A stretch of 64,000 bases of DNA from Kangiella sp. HZ709 (GCF_009674675.1 NZ_WKJC01000001.1:1681031-1745030); one strand, 5' to 3'; counted from the stretch's first letter, positions 1 through 8,836 are shown. Notes: generated by a model not told the origin, from the letters alone. A program made the numbers and translations.

Positions 1-807
1 TGTAGGGAAAACGTCTAGTGCCGCACCGGCAATGCCTTTGTTCTCTAAGCATGAAACTAAGGCATCAATATCAACCACAGTCCCGCGTGAGGCATTTATT
101 AAAATAGCATGTTTTTGCATTTGAGATAATTGAGACGAAGAGATGAGCCCTTTGGTTTGAGGGGTTTCTGGAACGTGCAATGAAATGACGTCAGATTGAG
201 CTAATAAAGTATTAAAGTCTGCTTCTTGTTCGGCATTGCCAAGAGAGAGTTTGTTTTCAATATCGTAGAAACGAACTTTCATACCAATACCCTCAGCCAG
301 AATACCGAGCTGAGTGCCAATATGGCCATAGCCAATAATACCTAAAGTTTTACCACGTGCTTCATTCGAGTTGGTGGCGGACTTTTGCCATTCGCCACGG
401 TGGGCAGCGGCATTTTTTTCAGGGATTCCACGTAGCAACATAATCATCTCGCCCAAAACCAGCTCGGCAACACTTCGGGTGTTGGAATAAGGAGCATTAA
501 AAACAGGAACGCCTCTAAATTGAGCAGCATCTAGGTTTACTTGGTTGGTGCCGATACAAAAGCAACCGATGGTGACTAATTTCTCTGCGGAATCTAACAC
601 GTCTTTAGAAATTTGCGTCCTTGAGCGAATACCCACAAAATGGCTATCAGAGATTTCTTGCTTTAACTCATCTCCCGATAAGGCAGTGCTATATTTTTTG
701 ATGTTATTATAGCCATCATGGCGAAATAACGCTTCTGCTTGAGGATGAACGCCTTCGAGCAATAAGACTTTTAACTGATCTTTATTAAATGAAGTTGGGT
801 TTGCCAT
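1..807 (-). CDS. serA: D-3-phosphoglycerate dehydrogenase (5' part, runs off the window)
   Basis: First 269 residues of phosphoglycerate dehydrogenase, which oxidises 3-phosphoglycerate to 3-phosphohydroxypyruvate in the first step of serine synthesis in the cytoplasm. The start is the ATG at 807 (MANPTSFNKDQLKVLLLEG). Visible are the N-terminal substrate-domain motifs (IGCFCIGTNQV, NAPYSNTRSVAEL) and the NAD-binding loop GYGHIGTQLG, followed by HVPETPQT and NASRGTVVD. This matches the E. coli SerA type, so a C-terminal ACT domain that senses serine is expected beyond the left edge but is not visible. It is divergent from the acyl carrier protein gene. In E. coli serA lies next to rpiA; here a four-gene insert separates them. 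Confidence 0.95.
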   Translation of the reverse strand, partial: MANPTSFNKDQLKVLLLEGVHPQAEALFRHDGYNNIKKYSTALSGDELKQEISDSHFVGIRSRTQISKDVLDSAEKLVTIGCFCIGTNQVNLDAAQFRGVPVFNAPYSNTRSVAELVLGEMIMLLRGIPEKNAAAHRGEWQKSATNSNEARGKTLGIIGYGHIGTQLGILAEGIGMKVRFYDIENKLSLGNAEQEADFNTLLAQSDVISLHVPETPQTKGLISSSQLSQMQKHAILINASRGTVVDIDALVSCLENKGIAGAALDVFPT

Positions 808-991
808 AACAAATCTGGTTTGACCATTTGTACCTATTTAACCAAAAGCGTGAGCTTGATAAAAGGGGAAAATTGCAATTGTTAAAGATGGTGAAAAAAG
901 TAGCAGTTTTAGGCGATTTCAAAGAATCTTCCTGATACAATGTGCGCCGCTTGGCTGCGACTTATCCGTAATGTAATTTTAAGAGGTTTAG

Positions 992-1255
992 ATGTCTGTG
1001 AGCCCAAATTTAGACAAATTAATAGAAATTCTTAGTGAAACTTTGTCTATTGATGCTGAGGAATTTTCTTCAGATACATTATTGCTAGGAAATTTCCCAG
1101 AGTTTGATTCAATGGCTATTGTTTCTATATTAATGGAATTGGAAGAGCAATTCTCTATTAGTGTGGCTGAAGATGAACTTACGGGTGATGCGTTTGAGTC
1201 AGTGTCAACACTCTTGGAATTTATTGACATTCAGCAGGCAGCAACTGCAATCTAA
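992..1255 (+). CDS. acyl carrier protein of the exosortase/PEP-CTERM-associated type
   Basis: An 87-residue acyl carrier protein. Ser40 in the motif FDSMAIV is the expected 4'-phosphopantetheine attachment site, and the acidic helical ends are typical of the fold. The stretch LLGNFPEFDSMAIV resembles, from memory, ACPs found in exosortase A/exopolysaccharide loci rather than fatty-acid AcpP, which carries DSLD. The following PrsK- and PrsR-like genes support that assignment. It probably carries an acyl group for an unknown ligase or transferase; no such partner is in the window. An AAGAGG Shine-Dalgarno sequence lies just upstream of the ATG. The 184-bp gap to serA holds a -10-like TACAAT but no clear -35. 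Confidence 0.8.
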   Translation: MSVSPNLDKLIEILSETLSIDAEEFSSDTLLLGNFPEFDSMAIVSILMELEEQFSISVAEDELTGDAFESVSTLLEFIDIQQAATAI

Positions 1256-1364
1256 AATATCTATCAAAGCTGCTCACAACTTCTCAGTGAATCATTGGCT
1301 TTTTTATAAAAATTCTTTTATAACAATAAGATAATCAACTTATAACATCTTTAAATAGAATTTA

Positions 1365-2831
1365 ATGGAATTTGTAATAGCATTGGGATTGCTGCTAATT
1401 GTAATTTCTATCCTTGCTTTGCGTAGGCGTTTACCTAAATATATTAGGTTATTTACTCCTGCCTTGGCATTGCTCTTTGGTGTTTATTGGTTACTGCACA
1501 AATGGCCGTCCTTATATAATAATTTTACCCTTCTAATAATAATATTACTGCTGGCTTTATTATTAGCCTTAGCAATACTCTGGTTTAGTCTCAATCAAAG
1601 AGCCCGCAGTCAATTAAAGGTCAAGATAGCTAAGGCTTTTTCTCTCTATAAATATGACTATCGCGAATCCTGGCTGGGTTTTAATAGTGCTCTGGATTAC
1701 GCTCATCAAGAACAAAACTTTTATCCAAAAACTATTCAAGCTTTAGCTGAAATGGTGACTAGTCCAGGCGGTAAGTTATGGGCAAAAAATGCGGGTCGAT
1801 TTGGTTATGTTGACCATTGGAACTCTCCTCTTACTAGCGAACAAAATTATCGATTGCCATCAGAATTAATTGAGTTTGTTGATCGCTATAATTGGGTTAT
1901 CGATGTAACTGAATATCAAAAAGATCCGAAAATTTATAACAATCTAAAATTAGACCTGAGTCAGTTTGATAAAAGTGCTATAAAAATTTTTGTACCTTTG
2001 AGGCGGAAAAAAGAGCTAGTAGCCATTGTTGGATTGAAACGGTTAGATGATACTCCTAGTCTAAACTGGGAAGATCATGATTTGTTAAAAGCTGCAGGCC
2101 AACAAATGGCCAGTTACTTAGGTTTATATGAGGCAACTTCCAGTTTGTATGAACAAAGAGAGTTTGCAGCCTTTAATAAACTGTCAACCTTTGTAGTGCA
2201 TGATCTAAAAAATGTATCCGCCCAATTGGAATTAATTACCCAAAATTCACATAAATTTGGAAGTAACCCTGAATTTATAAACGATAGTTTTGAAACAGTT
2301 AAGAGTGCACATAATCGTTTAGGTAAAATGTTAAAACAGTTACGACGCAAAGAATCATCACAGCCAGGTTATAGCAAAACTTACTTACCAGATTTAGTGG
2401 AAGAGGTAATTGCAAAAGATATTAAGGTACAATTTGATAAAGAAATTCCTATGGTTTTTGTAGCTGGAGCTCAAGAGCAATTGCTGAATATTATTTTACA
2501 TTTAGAAGAAAATGCGCAAGAGGCAGTCAAAGCAAAAGAAAGCATCGAGCTGGCAGTGGCAAGCGCTAAAGTGAAGCATAAAATCAAATTACAAAATGAT
2601 GGACTCTATTGGGATATTATAGATGAGGGAATAGGTATGAGTGAAGAGTTCATGCGAGAAAGCTTATTTAAACCTTTTGAAACCACTAAGGGTAATGCAG
2701 GTATGGGAATCGGCGTTTATCAATGCCGCTATTTGCTCAGAAGTAATGATGGTGATTTAATAATACGAAGTCGTTTAGGACGAGGTACTCACTGTACCAT
2801 GATAATGTCTTTGGCTGCGCAAGAGGAATAA
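1365..2831 (+). CDS. prsK: PrsK-like membrane histidine kinase with shortened N-terminus
   Basis: A 488-residue sensor kinase. Three hydrophobic segments (about residues 3-20, 28-45 and 52-76) are followed by a GAF-like region (about 95-255), a phospho-acceptor box FVVHDLKN with His279, and an ATPase domain with N box ENAQEA, G1 DEGIGMS and G2 GNAGMGIGVY. The segment FSLYKYDYRESWL and the H-box context match the PEP-CTERM system kinase PrsK (TIGR02916), which from memory is near 680 residues with many more membrane segments. The short N-terminus is not a start error: an in-frame stop lies at 1356, nine bases upstream of the ATG. It should phosphorylate the PrsR-like regulator encoded next to it. 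No strong ribosome binding site is seen. Confidence 0.8.
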   Translation: MEFVIALGLLLIVISILALRRRLPKYIRLFTPALALLFGVYWLLHKWPSLYNNFTLLIIILLLALLLALAILWFSLNQRARSQLKVKIAKAFSLYKYDYRESWLGFNSALDYAHQEQNFYPKTIQALAEMVTSPGGKLWAKNAGRFGYVDHWNSPLTSEQNYRLPSELIEFVDRYNWVIDVTEYQKDPKIYNNLKLDLSQFDKSAIKIFVPLRRKKELVAIVGLKRLDDTPSLNWEDHDLLKAAGQQMASYLGLYEATSSLYEQREFAAFNKLSTFVVHDLKNVSAQLELITQNSHKFGSNPEFINDSFETVKSAHNRLGKMLKQLRRKESSQPGYSKTYLPDLVEEVIAKDIKVQFDKEIPMVFVAGAQEQLLNIILHLEENAQEAVKAKESIELAVASAKVKHKIKLQNDGLYWDIIDEGIGMSEEFMRESLFKPFETTKGNAGMGIGVYQCRYLLRSNDGDLIIRSRLGRGTHCTMIMSLAAQEE

Positions 2832-2856
2832 AAGACGATGATAGATGGAGATAAAA

Positions 2857-4209
2857 ATGAGCCAAAATAAATTGGAACTACTGATCGTTGAAGATGATGA
2901 AGGGTTGCAGAAACAATTGAAATGGACCTTTGATGATTACAATGTCATTTTAACGGATAGCCACACTAAGACTATTGAAGAGATTCGTAGATTTGAACCT
3001 AAAGTCGTAACTTTAGATTTAGGACTACCGCCTGATCCAGCCAATGCTTCTGTAGGTTTAGCTTTGTTGGAAGAAATCTTACTATTAGCACCGGCAACGA
3101 AAGTTATTGTTGTAACGGGTAACGACCAGAGGGATATAGCACTTAAAGCTGTTGAGTTGGGTGCTTATGACTTTTACCAAAAACCTATTCAGGCAGAAGA
3201 ACTTTCTTTAATTGTCAAAAGAGCGTTTGATCTAGCTAATTTAGAAGAAGACAATCGTAATTTATTTAAACGCCAAACTGACAGTTTTCATGGCATTATT
3301 GCCAGTAGCCCAGAGATGCTGGGGGTTTGCCAAAAAATTGAAAAAGTTGCACCAACAGATGTTAGCGTTATGTTGCTAGGAGATAGCGGTACCGGAAAAG
3401 AGTTGTTAGCTCGAGCTATTCATGAAATAAGCCCAAGAAATAATAATAAGTCAGTCGCTATCAATTGCGCCGCGATTCCAGAGAATTTGTTAGAAAGCGA
3501 ATTATTTGGCTATGAGCCTGGAGCCTTCACAGGAGCAAACAAGTTAACTATTGGTAAAGTTGAAAGTGCCAATGGAGGTACTTTATTTTTAGATGAGATT
3601 GGTGATATGCCAATGCAATTACAGGCAAAGATGTTACGCTTTTTGCAAGAGCGACAGGTGGAAAGGATTGGCGGCAGAGAGCAAATTGAAGTTGATGTGC
3701 GAATTGTTGCAGCTACTCATCAGCCGCTGAGTGAGTTGGTAGAGCAAGGGAAGTTTAGGGAAGATCTATTTTATCGTTTAAGTGAAGTAAGTTTAACTAT
3801 TCCATCGTTAAAGGAACGGAACGGTGATGTGGTACTAATCGCTCGTTCTATGCTGGAGAAATTTAACCGACAATATTCTCGCAATTTTAGAGGTTTTACC
3901 TCTGAAGCTGTGCATGCGATGGAAGCTTACGAATGGCCTGGCAATGTTCGCGAATTAGAAAATAAAGTCAAAGCTGCAGTGGTTATGTCAGAAAGTAATC
4001 AGATAGGGGCCGAAGAATTGCAGTTAGAACAAAATCAATTAAGAGAAATGCCGCTAAATTTAAGGCAGGTTCGTGAAGTATCGGAGTCAAAAGCTATTCA
4101 GCGAGCGATTGTTTTATCTAATGGTAATATATCAAAGGCCTCGAAATTACTTGGTGTAACTAGACCAACTTTATACAGCTTGATGGATAAATATGGAATT
4201 CAACATTAA
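2857..4209 (+). CDS. prsR: PrsR-like sigma-54-dependent response regulator
   Basis: A 450-residue NtrC-type activator. The receiver domain (about 1-125) carries Asp54 in TLDLGLPPDP. The AAA+ domain has Walker A GDSGTGKE and the sigma-54 contact loop GAFTGA, and a Fis-type helix-turn-helix closes the C-terminus. The receiver wording (LLIVEDDEGLQKQL, LGLPPDPANASVG) is characteristic of PrsR, which partners PrsK and activates exosortase-associated genes from -24/-12 promoters. I chose the ATG at 2857 because GGAG lies six bases upstream; an ATG at 2845 would add four residues. It starts 25 bp after the kinase gene, and the next gene overlaps its end, so this is one operon. Target promoters are not apparent in the window. 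Confidence 0.85.
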   Translation: MSQNKLELLIVEDDEGLQKQLKWTFDDYNVILTDSHTKTIEEIRRFEPKVVTLDLGLPPDPANASVGLALLEEILLLAPATKVIVVTGNDQRDIALKAVELGAYDFYQKPIQAEELSLIVKRAFDLANLEEDNRNLFKRQTDSFHGIIASSPEMLGVCQKIEKVAPTDVSVMLLGDSGTGKELLARAIHEISPRNNNKSVAINCAAIPENLLESELFGYEPGAFTGANKLTIGKVESANGGTLFLDEIGDMPMQLQAKMLRFLQERQVERIGGREQIEVDVRIVAATHQPLSELVEQGKFREDLFYRLSEVSLTIPSLKERNGDVVLIARSMLEKFNRQYSRNFRGFTSEAVHAMEAYEWPGNVRELENKVKAAVVMSESNQIGAEELQLEQNQLREMPLNLRQVREVSESKAIQRAIVLSNGNISKASKLLGVTRPTLYSLMDKYGIQH

Positions 4210-4672
4210 ATTTTTTGCATTAATTATTTTTGTGTTGATTTTATCTGCTTGTGATCCTGACCCGCAAGCAACGGCGCTTAAAGAACGTTGGCAAAATCAT
4301 GACTGGTCTAATAATCAACCAGAAATTATGCTTGATATCAACAACGATGGAGAGCAGGAGCGAGCTCTGCTAGGAGTAAGTGATAAGACTGTTATTGTCA
4401 GTGTTTTTTTACAAGATGATGTGACTAAGATAGATTTCATAGAGTTATTTGTAGATAAAGCCAATCAGAAAAATTCTATCTGCGGCACGGAAGCAACTTT
4501 AACAGTGGAAAGTCAAAAATATCCCATTCGCCAGAAAGTTAGCCCTACACCAAGAGGCTATCAATATTGTCCTGAATGCCGAGGGCTGCGCGTAACGGAT
4601 AAAAAAGATTGCGATCCTTTCCATATTTACTGGGATCACAGTAACCAAAGATTAAGTTGGTGGCGAAATTAA
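4193..4672 (+). CDS. small lipoprotein of unknown function
   Basis: A 159-residue protein with a lipoprotein signal: hydrophobic segment FFALIIFVLIL, then lipobox LSAC with the lipidated Cys at residue 20, followed by DPDP, which predicts outer-membrane sorting under the Lol rule. The mature part holds four further Cys, including the pair CPECRGLRV, so a disulphide or metal site is possible. I do not recognise the family. The ATG overlaps the last 17 bases of the prsR-like gene, so the two are probably translationally coupled and the protein may serve the same regulatory or surface system. It converges on rpiA with 36 bp between them. Confidence 0.7.
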   Translation: MEFNIKFFALIIFVLILSACDPDPQATALKERWQNHDWSNNQPEIMLDINNDGEQERALLGVSDKTVIVSVFLQDDVTKIDFIELFVDKANQKNSICGTEATLTVESQKYPIRQKVSPTPRGYQYCPECRGLRVTDKKDCDPFHIYWDHSNQRLSWWRN

Positions 4673-4708
4673 ACTTATGATTAGCTATTTCTAATACGAT
4701 TGCTATCG

Positions 4709-5374
4709 TTAGTTTCGAGCAATGGTTTCGACTTCACCATGACTTTTAGCTATGAGTAAAACATCCGCTGAGCGCTCTGCAAATAGTCCATTGGTAACAA
4801 CGCCAACCAGACTATTTAAGATGCTCTCCAATTTCATTGGCTCATTTATTTCTAAGCCATGCACATCCAAAATAACATTGCCATTATCAGTTACAAAACC
4901 AGCTCTATAGACAGGATCGCCGCCAAGCTTAACAATTTCTCTTGCGACGTAACTTCTCGCCATTGGTACCACTTCTATCGGCAGCGGAAACTCTCCAAGG
5001 CGACGAACCAGTTTAGACTCATCCGCAATACAAATAAATTTTGTCGATACTGCGGCTATAATTTTTTCGCGAGTTAAAGCGCCGCCACCACCTTTGATCA
5101 GTGCCAACAAATGGTTTGACTCATCAGCACCATCGACATAGACAGGTATTTCAGAAACTTGATTGAGGTCAAAAACTTCTATGCCATGATTTTTTAATCT
5201 TTCGGTTGAAGCTTCAGAGCTGGAAACTGCGCCTTTAATTTTATGTTTTATTTTGGCAAGTTCATCAATAAAAAAATTAACAGTAGAGCCGGTTCCAACA
5301 CCAACAATAGTGTCTTCTTTAACATATTCTACGGCAGCTTTGCCAACCAGGGCTTTCAATTCGTCTTGAGTCAT
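4709..5374 (-). CDS. rpiA: ribose-5-phosphate isomerase A
   Basis: Interconverts ribose 5-phosphate and ribulose 5-phosphate in the non-oxidative pentose phosphate pathway. At 221 residues it is close to E. coli RpiA (219). Visible are the phosphate-binding loop [10 protein letters not shown] (residues 25-34), the acidic motif DGADE (81-85) and KGGGGAL (about 94-100), all hallmarks of the A-type enzyme. Head of a minus-strand block: serA and rpiA are neighbours in E. coli, and fau follows here as part of the same conserved region. Nothing unusual. Confidence 0.97.
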   Translation of the reverse strand: MTQDELKALVGKAAVEYVKEDTIVGVGTGSTVNFFIDELAKIKHKIKGAVSSSEASTERLKNHGIEVFDLNQVSEIPVYVDGADESNHLLALIKGGGGALTREKIIAAVSTKFICIADESKLVRRLGEFPLPIEVVPMARSYVAREIVKLGGDPVYRAGFVTDNGNVILDVHGLEINEPMKLESILNSLVGVVTNGLFAERSADVLLIAKSHGEVETIARN

Positions 5375-5429
5375 AGTGATTCTGATTAAATTAACACCTG
5401 ACTATTGTAGTCGATGAGGTGAGAAAATG

Positions 5430-6038
5430 TTAGCTGTCTGAAGCGGTAAATCGTCTGAAGTAACTGGGGGTAGCAATTGAATCAATTTTTTGGTCCCACT
5501 TTTGTATAGGTAAATTAGTTGTTTGTTGAAAATTGTATGCTAAGCCAATCAATTCAGGTCGCTTCTGATTAGAGTTAAAGTTCTTAAGTGCGGAATCATA
5601 ATAGCCTCCGCCCATACCAAGACGGTTGCCTTCTGTATCATAAGCAACAAGAGGCATAAAAATAACGTCGAGCTCACTGGGCCGAATGGCAGAGGAAATT
5701 TTTGCCGTCGGCTCTAAGATGCCAAAAGATCCCTGCTGAATGGTGTCTTTGCCAGTATAGGGTAAAAACCACATGCCTCTTTTTTTATTGGGAAAAACCT
5801 TAGGTATAAAGCACTTTTTTTTCAACGATAAGGCATACTCAATCAGTGGCCAGCAACTTATTTCACCACGGGTTGGTAAATAAAAAGCAATATTTTCAGA
5901 AGTTTCAATAATTTGTGCGGTAGATAAGTGGCCTAAAATAGCGAGAGCGGAACGCTCCATAAAGGGTTTAGTAAGAGTGCTTCTTTGATGTTTAATTCTT
6001 GTTCGCAGAAGCTGTTTCTGCGACAGCGCTTTATTCAT
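5430..6038 (-). CDS. fau: 5-formyltetrahydrofolate cyclo-ligase
   Basis: ATP-dependent conversion of 5-formyltetrahydrofolate to 5,10-methenyltetrahydrofolate (YgfA/MTHFS family), which recycles an inhibitor of folate enzymes such as SHMT. 202 residues with the family motif GMGGGYYD (141-148) and PTRGEIS (about 55-61). The ATG at 6038 lies only about eight bases past the 3' end of the 6S RNA, the same arrangement as ssrS-ygfA in E. coli, where fau is co-transcribed with 6S RNA. No Shine-Dalgarno sequence is seen before this ATG, so translation may depend on the longer transcript or on a downstream start. Confidence 0.93.
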   Translation of the reverse strand: MNKALSQKQLLRTRIKHQRSTLTKPFMERSALAILGHLSTAQIIETSENIAFYLPTRGEISCWPLIEYALSLKKKCFIPKVFPNKKRGMWFLPYTGKDTIQQGSFGILEPTAKISSAIRPSELDVIFMPLVAYDTEGNRLGMGGGYYDSALKNFNSNQKRPELIGLAYNFQQTTNLPIQKWDQKIDSIATPSYFRRFTASDS

Positions 6039-6045
6039 TAATAAA

Positions 6046-6218
6046 AACCCAGACTGCCGTTGTAGGTAGAGGCCCTAGAACCCAAAGGTTCAGGGGGGAG
6101 ACCAGGAGGATGATCAGGCTTTCCGATCGAAACGGACTTGCACAACACTTCCTACGAAGGAATCCCAAAAAAAGTATTATCGGCTCAAGAACGTTCGCTA
6201 CTGACGAACAGTCCAGGA
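6046..6218 (-). ncRNA. ssrS: 6S RNA
   Basis: Located between zapA and fau, the classic 6S site, on the same strand. The closing stem is visible: CCTGGACTG near the 5' end pairs with CAGTCTGGG at the 3' end (plus-strand 6048-6056), followed by a T-run. The internal stretch CTTGAGCCGATA matches the conserved E. coli 6S sequence CCTGAGCCGATA, and a 3' hairpin resembling CCTTGAACC..GGTTCAAGG is also present. Length is about 173 nt against 184 in E. coli. 6S RNA mimics an open promoter and sequesters sigma-70 RNA polymerase in stationary phase. Ends are estimated from the stem and the upstream -10 box. Confidence 0.92.
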
Positions 6219-6224
6219 ACCTGA

Positions 6225-6230
6225 ATTATA
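6225..6230 (-). promoter_or_regulatory. -10 box of the 6S RNA promoter
   Basis: A perfect TATAAT on the minus strand lies about seven bases upstream of the inferred 6S RNA 5' end. It falls between the zapA stop codon and the RNA, so 6S RNA can be made independently of zapA read-through. No convincing -35 box was identified; it would lie within the zapA coding end. Confidence 0.6.
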
Positions 6231-6240
6231 ACATAAATAA

Positions 6241-6567
6241 TTAACCGTTAGTGAGCTCGATTTGTTTGCTACTATCCAGTGAGGATTCAATTTTATCGCT
6301 CAACTGTTGCATCTTATTGTTTATTATAGATATTTGTTCGGGGTTAGTGTCGGACTTATTTAACAATTCGTAACTAAGATTCAGTGCCGCCATGACAGCA
6401 ATTCGTTCAATGCCTAGAACTTTGCCCGACTCACGAATCTCTCGCATTCTCTTATCTAAAAAGGTCGCAGCTTGTAATAGTTGCTGATGCTCGTCTTCTG
6501 GGCTAGCAACTTGGAATTCTTTGCCTAAAATGGAGACATTGACAGGAATAATATCGGATTTTGCCAT
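6241..6567 (-). CDS. zapA: cell division protein ZapA
   Basis: A 108-residue FtsZ-ring stabiliser. N-terminal ZapA head (PVNVSILGKEFQVASPEDE) is followed by a long helix expected to form the coiled-coil tetramer. ZapA cross-links FtsZ filaments at mid-cell. Genomic position next to 6S RNA and fau is the conserved gammaproteobacterial order. It is preceded by a small coiled-coil gene ending 15 bp upstream, so the two are probably co-transcribed. Confidence 0.93.
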   Translation of the reverse strand: MAKSDIIPVNVSILGKEFQVASPEDEHQQLLQAATFLDKRMREIRESGKVLGIERIAVMAALNLSYELLNKSDTNPEQISIINNKMQQLSDKIESSLDSSKQIELTNG

Positions 6568-6582
6568 AATTAGTTAAACTCT

Positions 6583-6792
6583 TTACATGCTCTTTAAGCG
6601 CTTGATCATTAGATCAATTTGCTGACGAGCGGACTCATTTTTGTTGATAAGTTGTTGCTTTTCATTACGCATATGATTGATTTGACTGCGTAAATCACTG
6701 TTTTCACTGTTTATTTTTTCAAACTGCAACAAAAGCGAGTCAACTTGAGATTCTAGAAGCTCTAATTGATTTTGTGGATTTACCATATTCAT
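6583..6792 (-). CDS. TIGR02449-type small coiled-coil protein
   Basis: 69 residues, nearly all predicted helix with heptad spacing (NQLELLESQVDSLLLQFEKI, then NHMRNEKQQLINK) and a basic C-terminus. Size, sequence character and position directly upstream of zapA fit the TIGR02449 family. Function is not established. By position and shape a role in cell division, similar to ZapB, is possible but is inference only. Divergent from the ygfB-type gene across a 143-bp AT-rich gap, which holds TATAGT/TATACT -10-like sequences for this strand. Confidence 0.8.
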   Translation of the reverse strand: MNMVNPQNQLELLESQVDSLLLQFEKINSENSDLRSQINHMRNEKQQLINKNESARQQIDLMIKRLKSM

Positions 6793-6935
6793 TAAACAGT
6801 TAGGTTTGATAATTAAAGTATACTATAAGGATATGCGTTATGTTGGTCAATCTTTGTCCAATTAAAATATTATTGTTATTAAATTGGTAGCTGGACTAGG
6901 CATTCTTTAGGGCAAAGGTTAAACTTGTTTTACTA

Positions 6936-7511
6936 TTGTTAGCAAGAGTTTTCCCTTTGATCCATTATTCACAAATCAATGAGTTATGCCTACATTATTT
7001 GCCAGATCTGGCTGCATCCCAACTAGCAGGAATGCTGCATGGATTAGTCGCACACGGTTACGTTCCAGAACAAGGCAATTGGCATCAGCAACTAGCTGAG
7101 TTTTTAAATTCAGGCGATCCACTGCCAACTGAGGCTTTTTCAGGATTAGAGCAATTATTAGCATTTACCCAAAAGGATTATCAAGTTGATTCATTTAGTA
7201 TCGACTTAATTATTCCTGAAGATGACTATCCATTGGCGCACCGCTTAACTGCTCTGGGTGAATGGTCGCAAGGTTTTCTAACGGGGTATGGTTTGATTAA
7301 ACAAGAAAAGCCATTAAGCGAGGATGCAGAAGAGGCTATGCATGATTTGGCACAAATTGCCCAGCTGGATAATGAAGCAGAAGAAAATGAAGAATTAGAG
7401 CAAGCTTATGTGACTATCTGTGAGCATGTGAAAATGTCTGCACAGATTATTTTTATGGCAAATCAACCAGAAGCAACTCCACACAATCAAGAAAACTCTT
7501 CAGTACATTAG
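6936..7511 (+). CDS. ygfB: YgfB/UPF0149 family protein
   Basis: About 191 residues. Family features are MLHGLVAHGY near the N-terminus (E. coli EMHGLISGM), WSQGFLTGYGL in the middle, LAQIAQLDNEAEENEELEQAY and the closing helix. Function in most bacteria is unclear; in Pseudomonas aeruginosa YgfB represses an AlpA-dependent programme linked to beta-lactam resistance. The start is uncertain: no in-frame ATG exists between the stop at 6897 and the conserved core, so initiation is at TTG 6936 or, perhaps better, TTG 6957, which has AAGAG nine bases upstream. The order ygfB-pepP-ubiH-ubiI is conserved and nine bases separate it from pepP. Confidence 0.85.
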   Translation: MLARVFPLIHYSQINELCLHYLPDLAASQLAGMLHGLVAHGYVPEQGNWHQQLAEFLNSGDPLPTEAFSGLEQLLAFTQKDYQVDSFSIDLIIPEDDYPLAHRLTALGEWSQGFLTGYGLIKQEKPLSEDAEEAMHDLAQIAQLDNEAEENEELEQAYVTICEHVKMSAQIIFMANQPEATPHNQENSSVH

Positions 7512-7520
7512 GAATTCACA

Positions 7521-8825
7521 TTGCAAAAGATAAATTTTGCTGCAAGAAGAAAGCGATTAATGCAATGGATGGGGGATAACTCCATTGCAATTTTGCCAGC
7601 TGCCAATGAAAAAGTTAGAAGTCGAGATGTTAATTTTCATTTCAGGCAAGATAGTGATTTTTGGTATCTGACAGGGTTTGATGAGCCCGAGGCTGTGGTT
7701 GTGATTATCCCTGGCCGTAAACATGGAGAGTTCATTCTTTTTAATCGAGAAAAAGATCCAATCCAAGAAACATGGCATGGTGTTAGGCTAGGTCAAGAAG
7801 GAGCGATAGAAACTCTTGGAGCTGACGATGCGTTTCCGATAACCGATATTGATGACATTTTACCAGGTTTGATGGAGGGTAAAGATAGAATTTATTTTGA
7901 GCTAGGAGTAAATCCTGAATTCGATCAGCAAATTTTAGAGTGGCGTAATCAATTGACTAATGCGCAACATAAAGGCGAATCCCGTCCAGGCGAAATGATT
8001 GATCTTAAACATCATTTACATGAGATGCGTTTAATAAAAACGCAAGCTGAGATTCAGCGCATGCGTTATGCCGCAAATGTTTCTGCTAAAGCTCATATAG
8101 CATTAATGAAAGCTTGCGCATCTGGAAAAAACGAGCGTCATATGGAAGCAGAGCTAGAGTACCATTATGCATTGAATGATTGTCGACATGCAGCCTACCC
8201 CTCCATAGTTGCAGCAGGTAATAATGCTAATATTTTGCATTATGTAGAAAATGATAGTGAGTTAGAAGATGGCGATTTATTGTTAACTGATGCAGGTTGT
8301 GAATTTGAATATTATGCCTCGGATATTTCTAGAACTATCCCAATTAATGGCCGCTTTTCAAAAGCACAGGCAGAGCTTTACGATTTAGTGCTAGCAGCAC
8401 AAGAGGCGGCGATTGAAATGGTTAAACCGGGTAATCACTGGAATGACATTCACGACAAAGCGGTGGAAATCATTACCCAAGGTTTGATTGATTTAAAGAT
8501 TTTAAAGGGTAGTTTAAAAGTCAATTTAATTAAAGAAACCTATAAAGAATTTTATATGCATAAAACCGGTCATTGGCTCGGCCTGGATGTACATGACGTT
8601 GGTGATTATCAGGTGCATGGACAGCCAAGATTATTGGAGGCAGGCATGGTATTAACCGTCGAACCAGGTCTTTATATCAATAAAGATAATACTAGGGTGG
8701 CCAAAAAGTGGCGTGGGATTGGCATTCGCATTGAAGATGATGTAGCGGTAACAAAAACGGGTTACGATGTTTTGTCAAAAGCGGCGCCAAAAGATCGGGA
8801 AAAGATTGAGCAGTTAATGCAATAA
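7521..8825 (+). CDS. pepP: Xaa-Pro aminopeptidase
   Basis: Cleaves N-terminal residues that precede proline. 434 residues (E. coli 441). N-terminal creatinase-like domain, then the pita-bread metallopeptidase domain with all five di-manganese ligands: Asp257 (LLTDAGC), Asp268 (SDISRT), His351 (TGHWLGLDVHD), Glu381 (VEPGLYI) and Glu405 (IRIEDDV), at spacings matching E. coli PepP. The start is TTG 7521, supported by AGGA seven bases upstream that overlaps the stop of the preceding gene, so translation is probably coupled to it. Confidence 0.97.
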   Translation: MQKINFAARRKRLMQWMGDNSIAILPAANEKVRSRDVNFHFRQDSDFWYLTGFDEPEAVVVIIPGRKHGEFILFNREKDPIQETWHGVRLGQEGAIETLGADDAFPITDIDDILPGLMEGKDRIYFELGVNPEFDQQILEWRNQLTNAQHKGESRPGEMIDLKHHLHEMRLIKTQAEIQRMRYAANVSAKAHIALMKACASGKNERHMEAELEYHYALNDCRHAAYPSIVAAGNNANILHYVENDSELEDGDLLLTDAGCEFEYYASDISRTIPINGRFSKAQAELYDLVLAAQEAAIEMVKPGNHWNDIHDKAVEIITQGLIDLKILKGSLKVNLIKETYKEFYMHKTGHWLGLDVHDVGDYQVHGQPRLLEAGMVLTVEPGLYINKDNTRVAKKWRGIGIRIEDDVAVTKTGYDVLSKAAPKDREKIEQLMQ

Positions 8826-8836
8826 TTTTAAATTTT

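Noticed and set aside
5999-6244. Plus-strand open frame of 81 codons between fau and zapA.
   Set aside because: It lies antisense to the 6S RNA, has no family features and the RNA explains the conservation.
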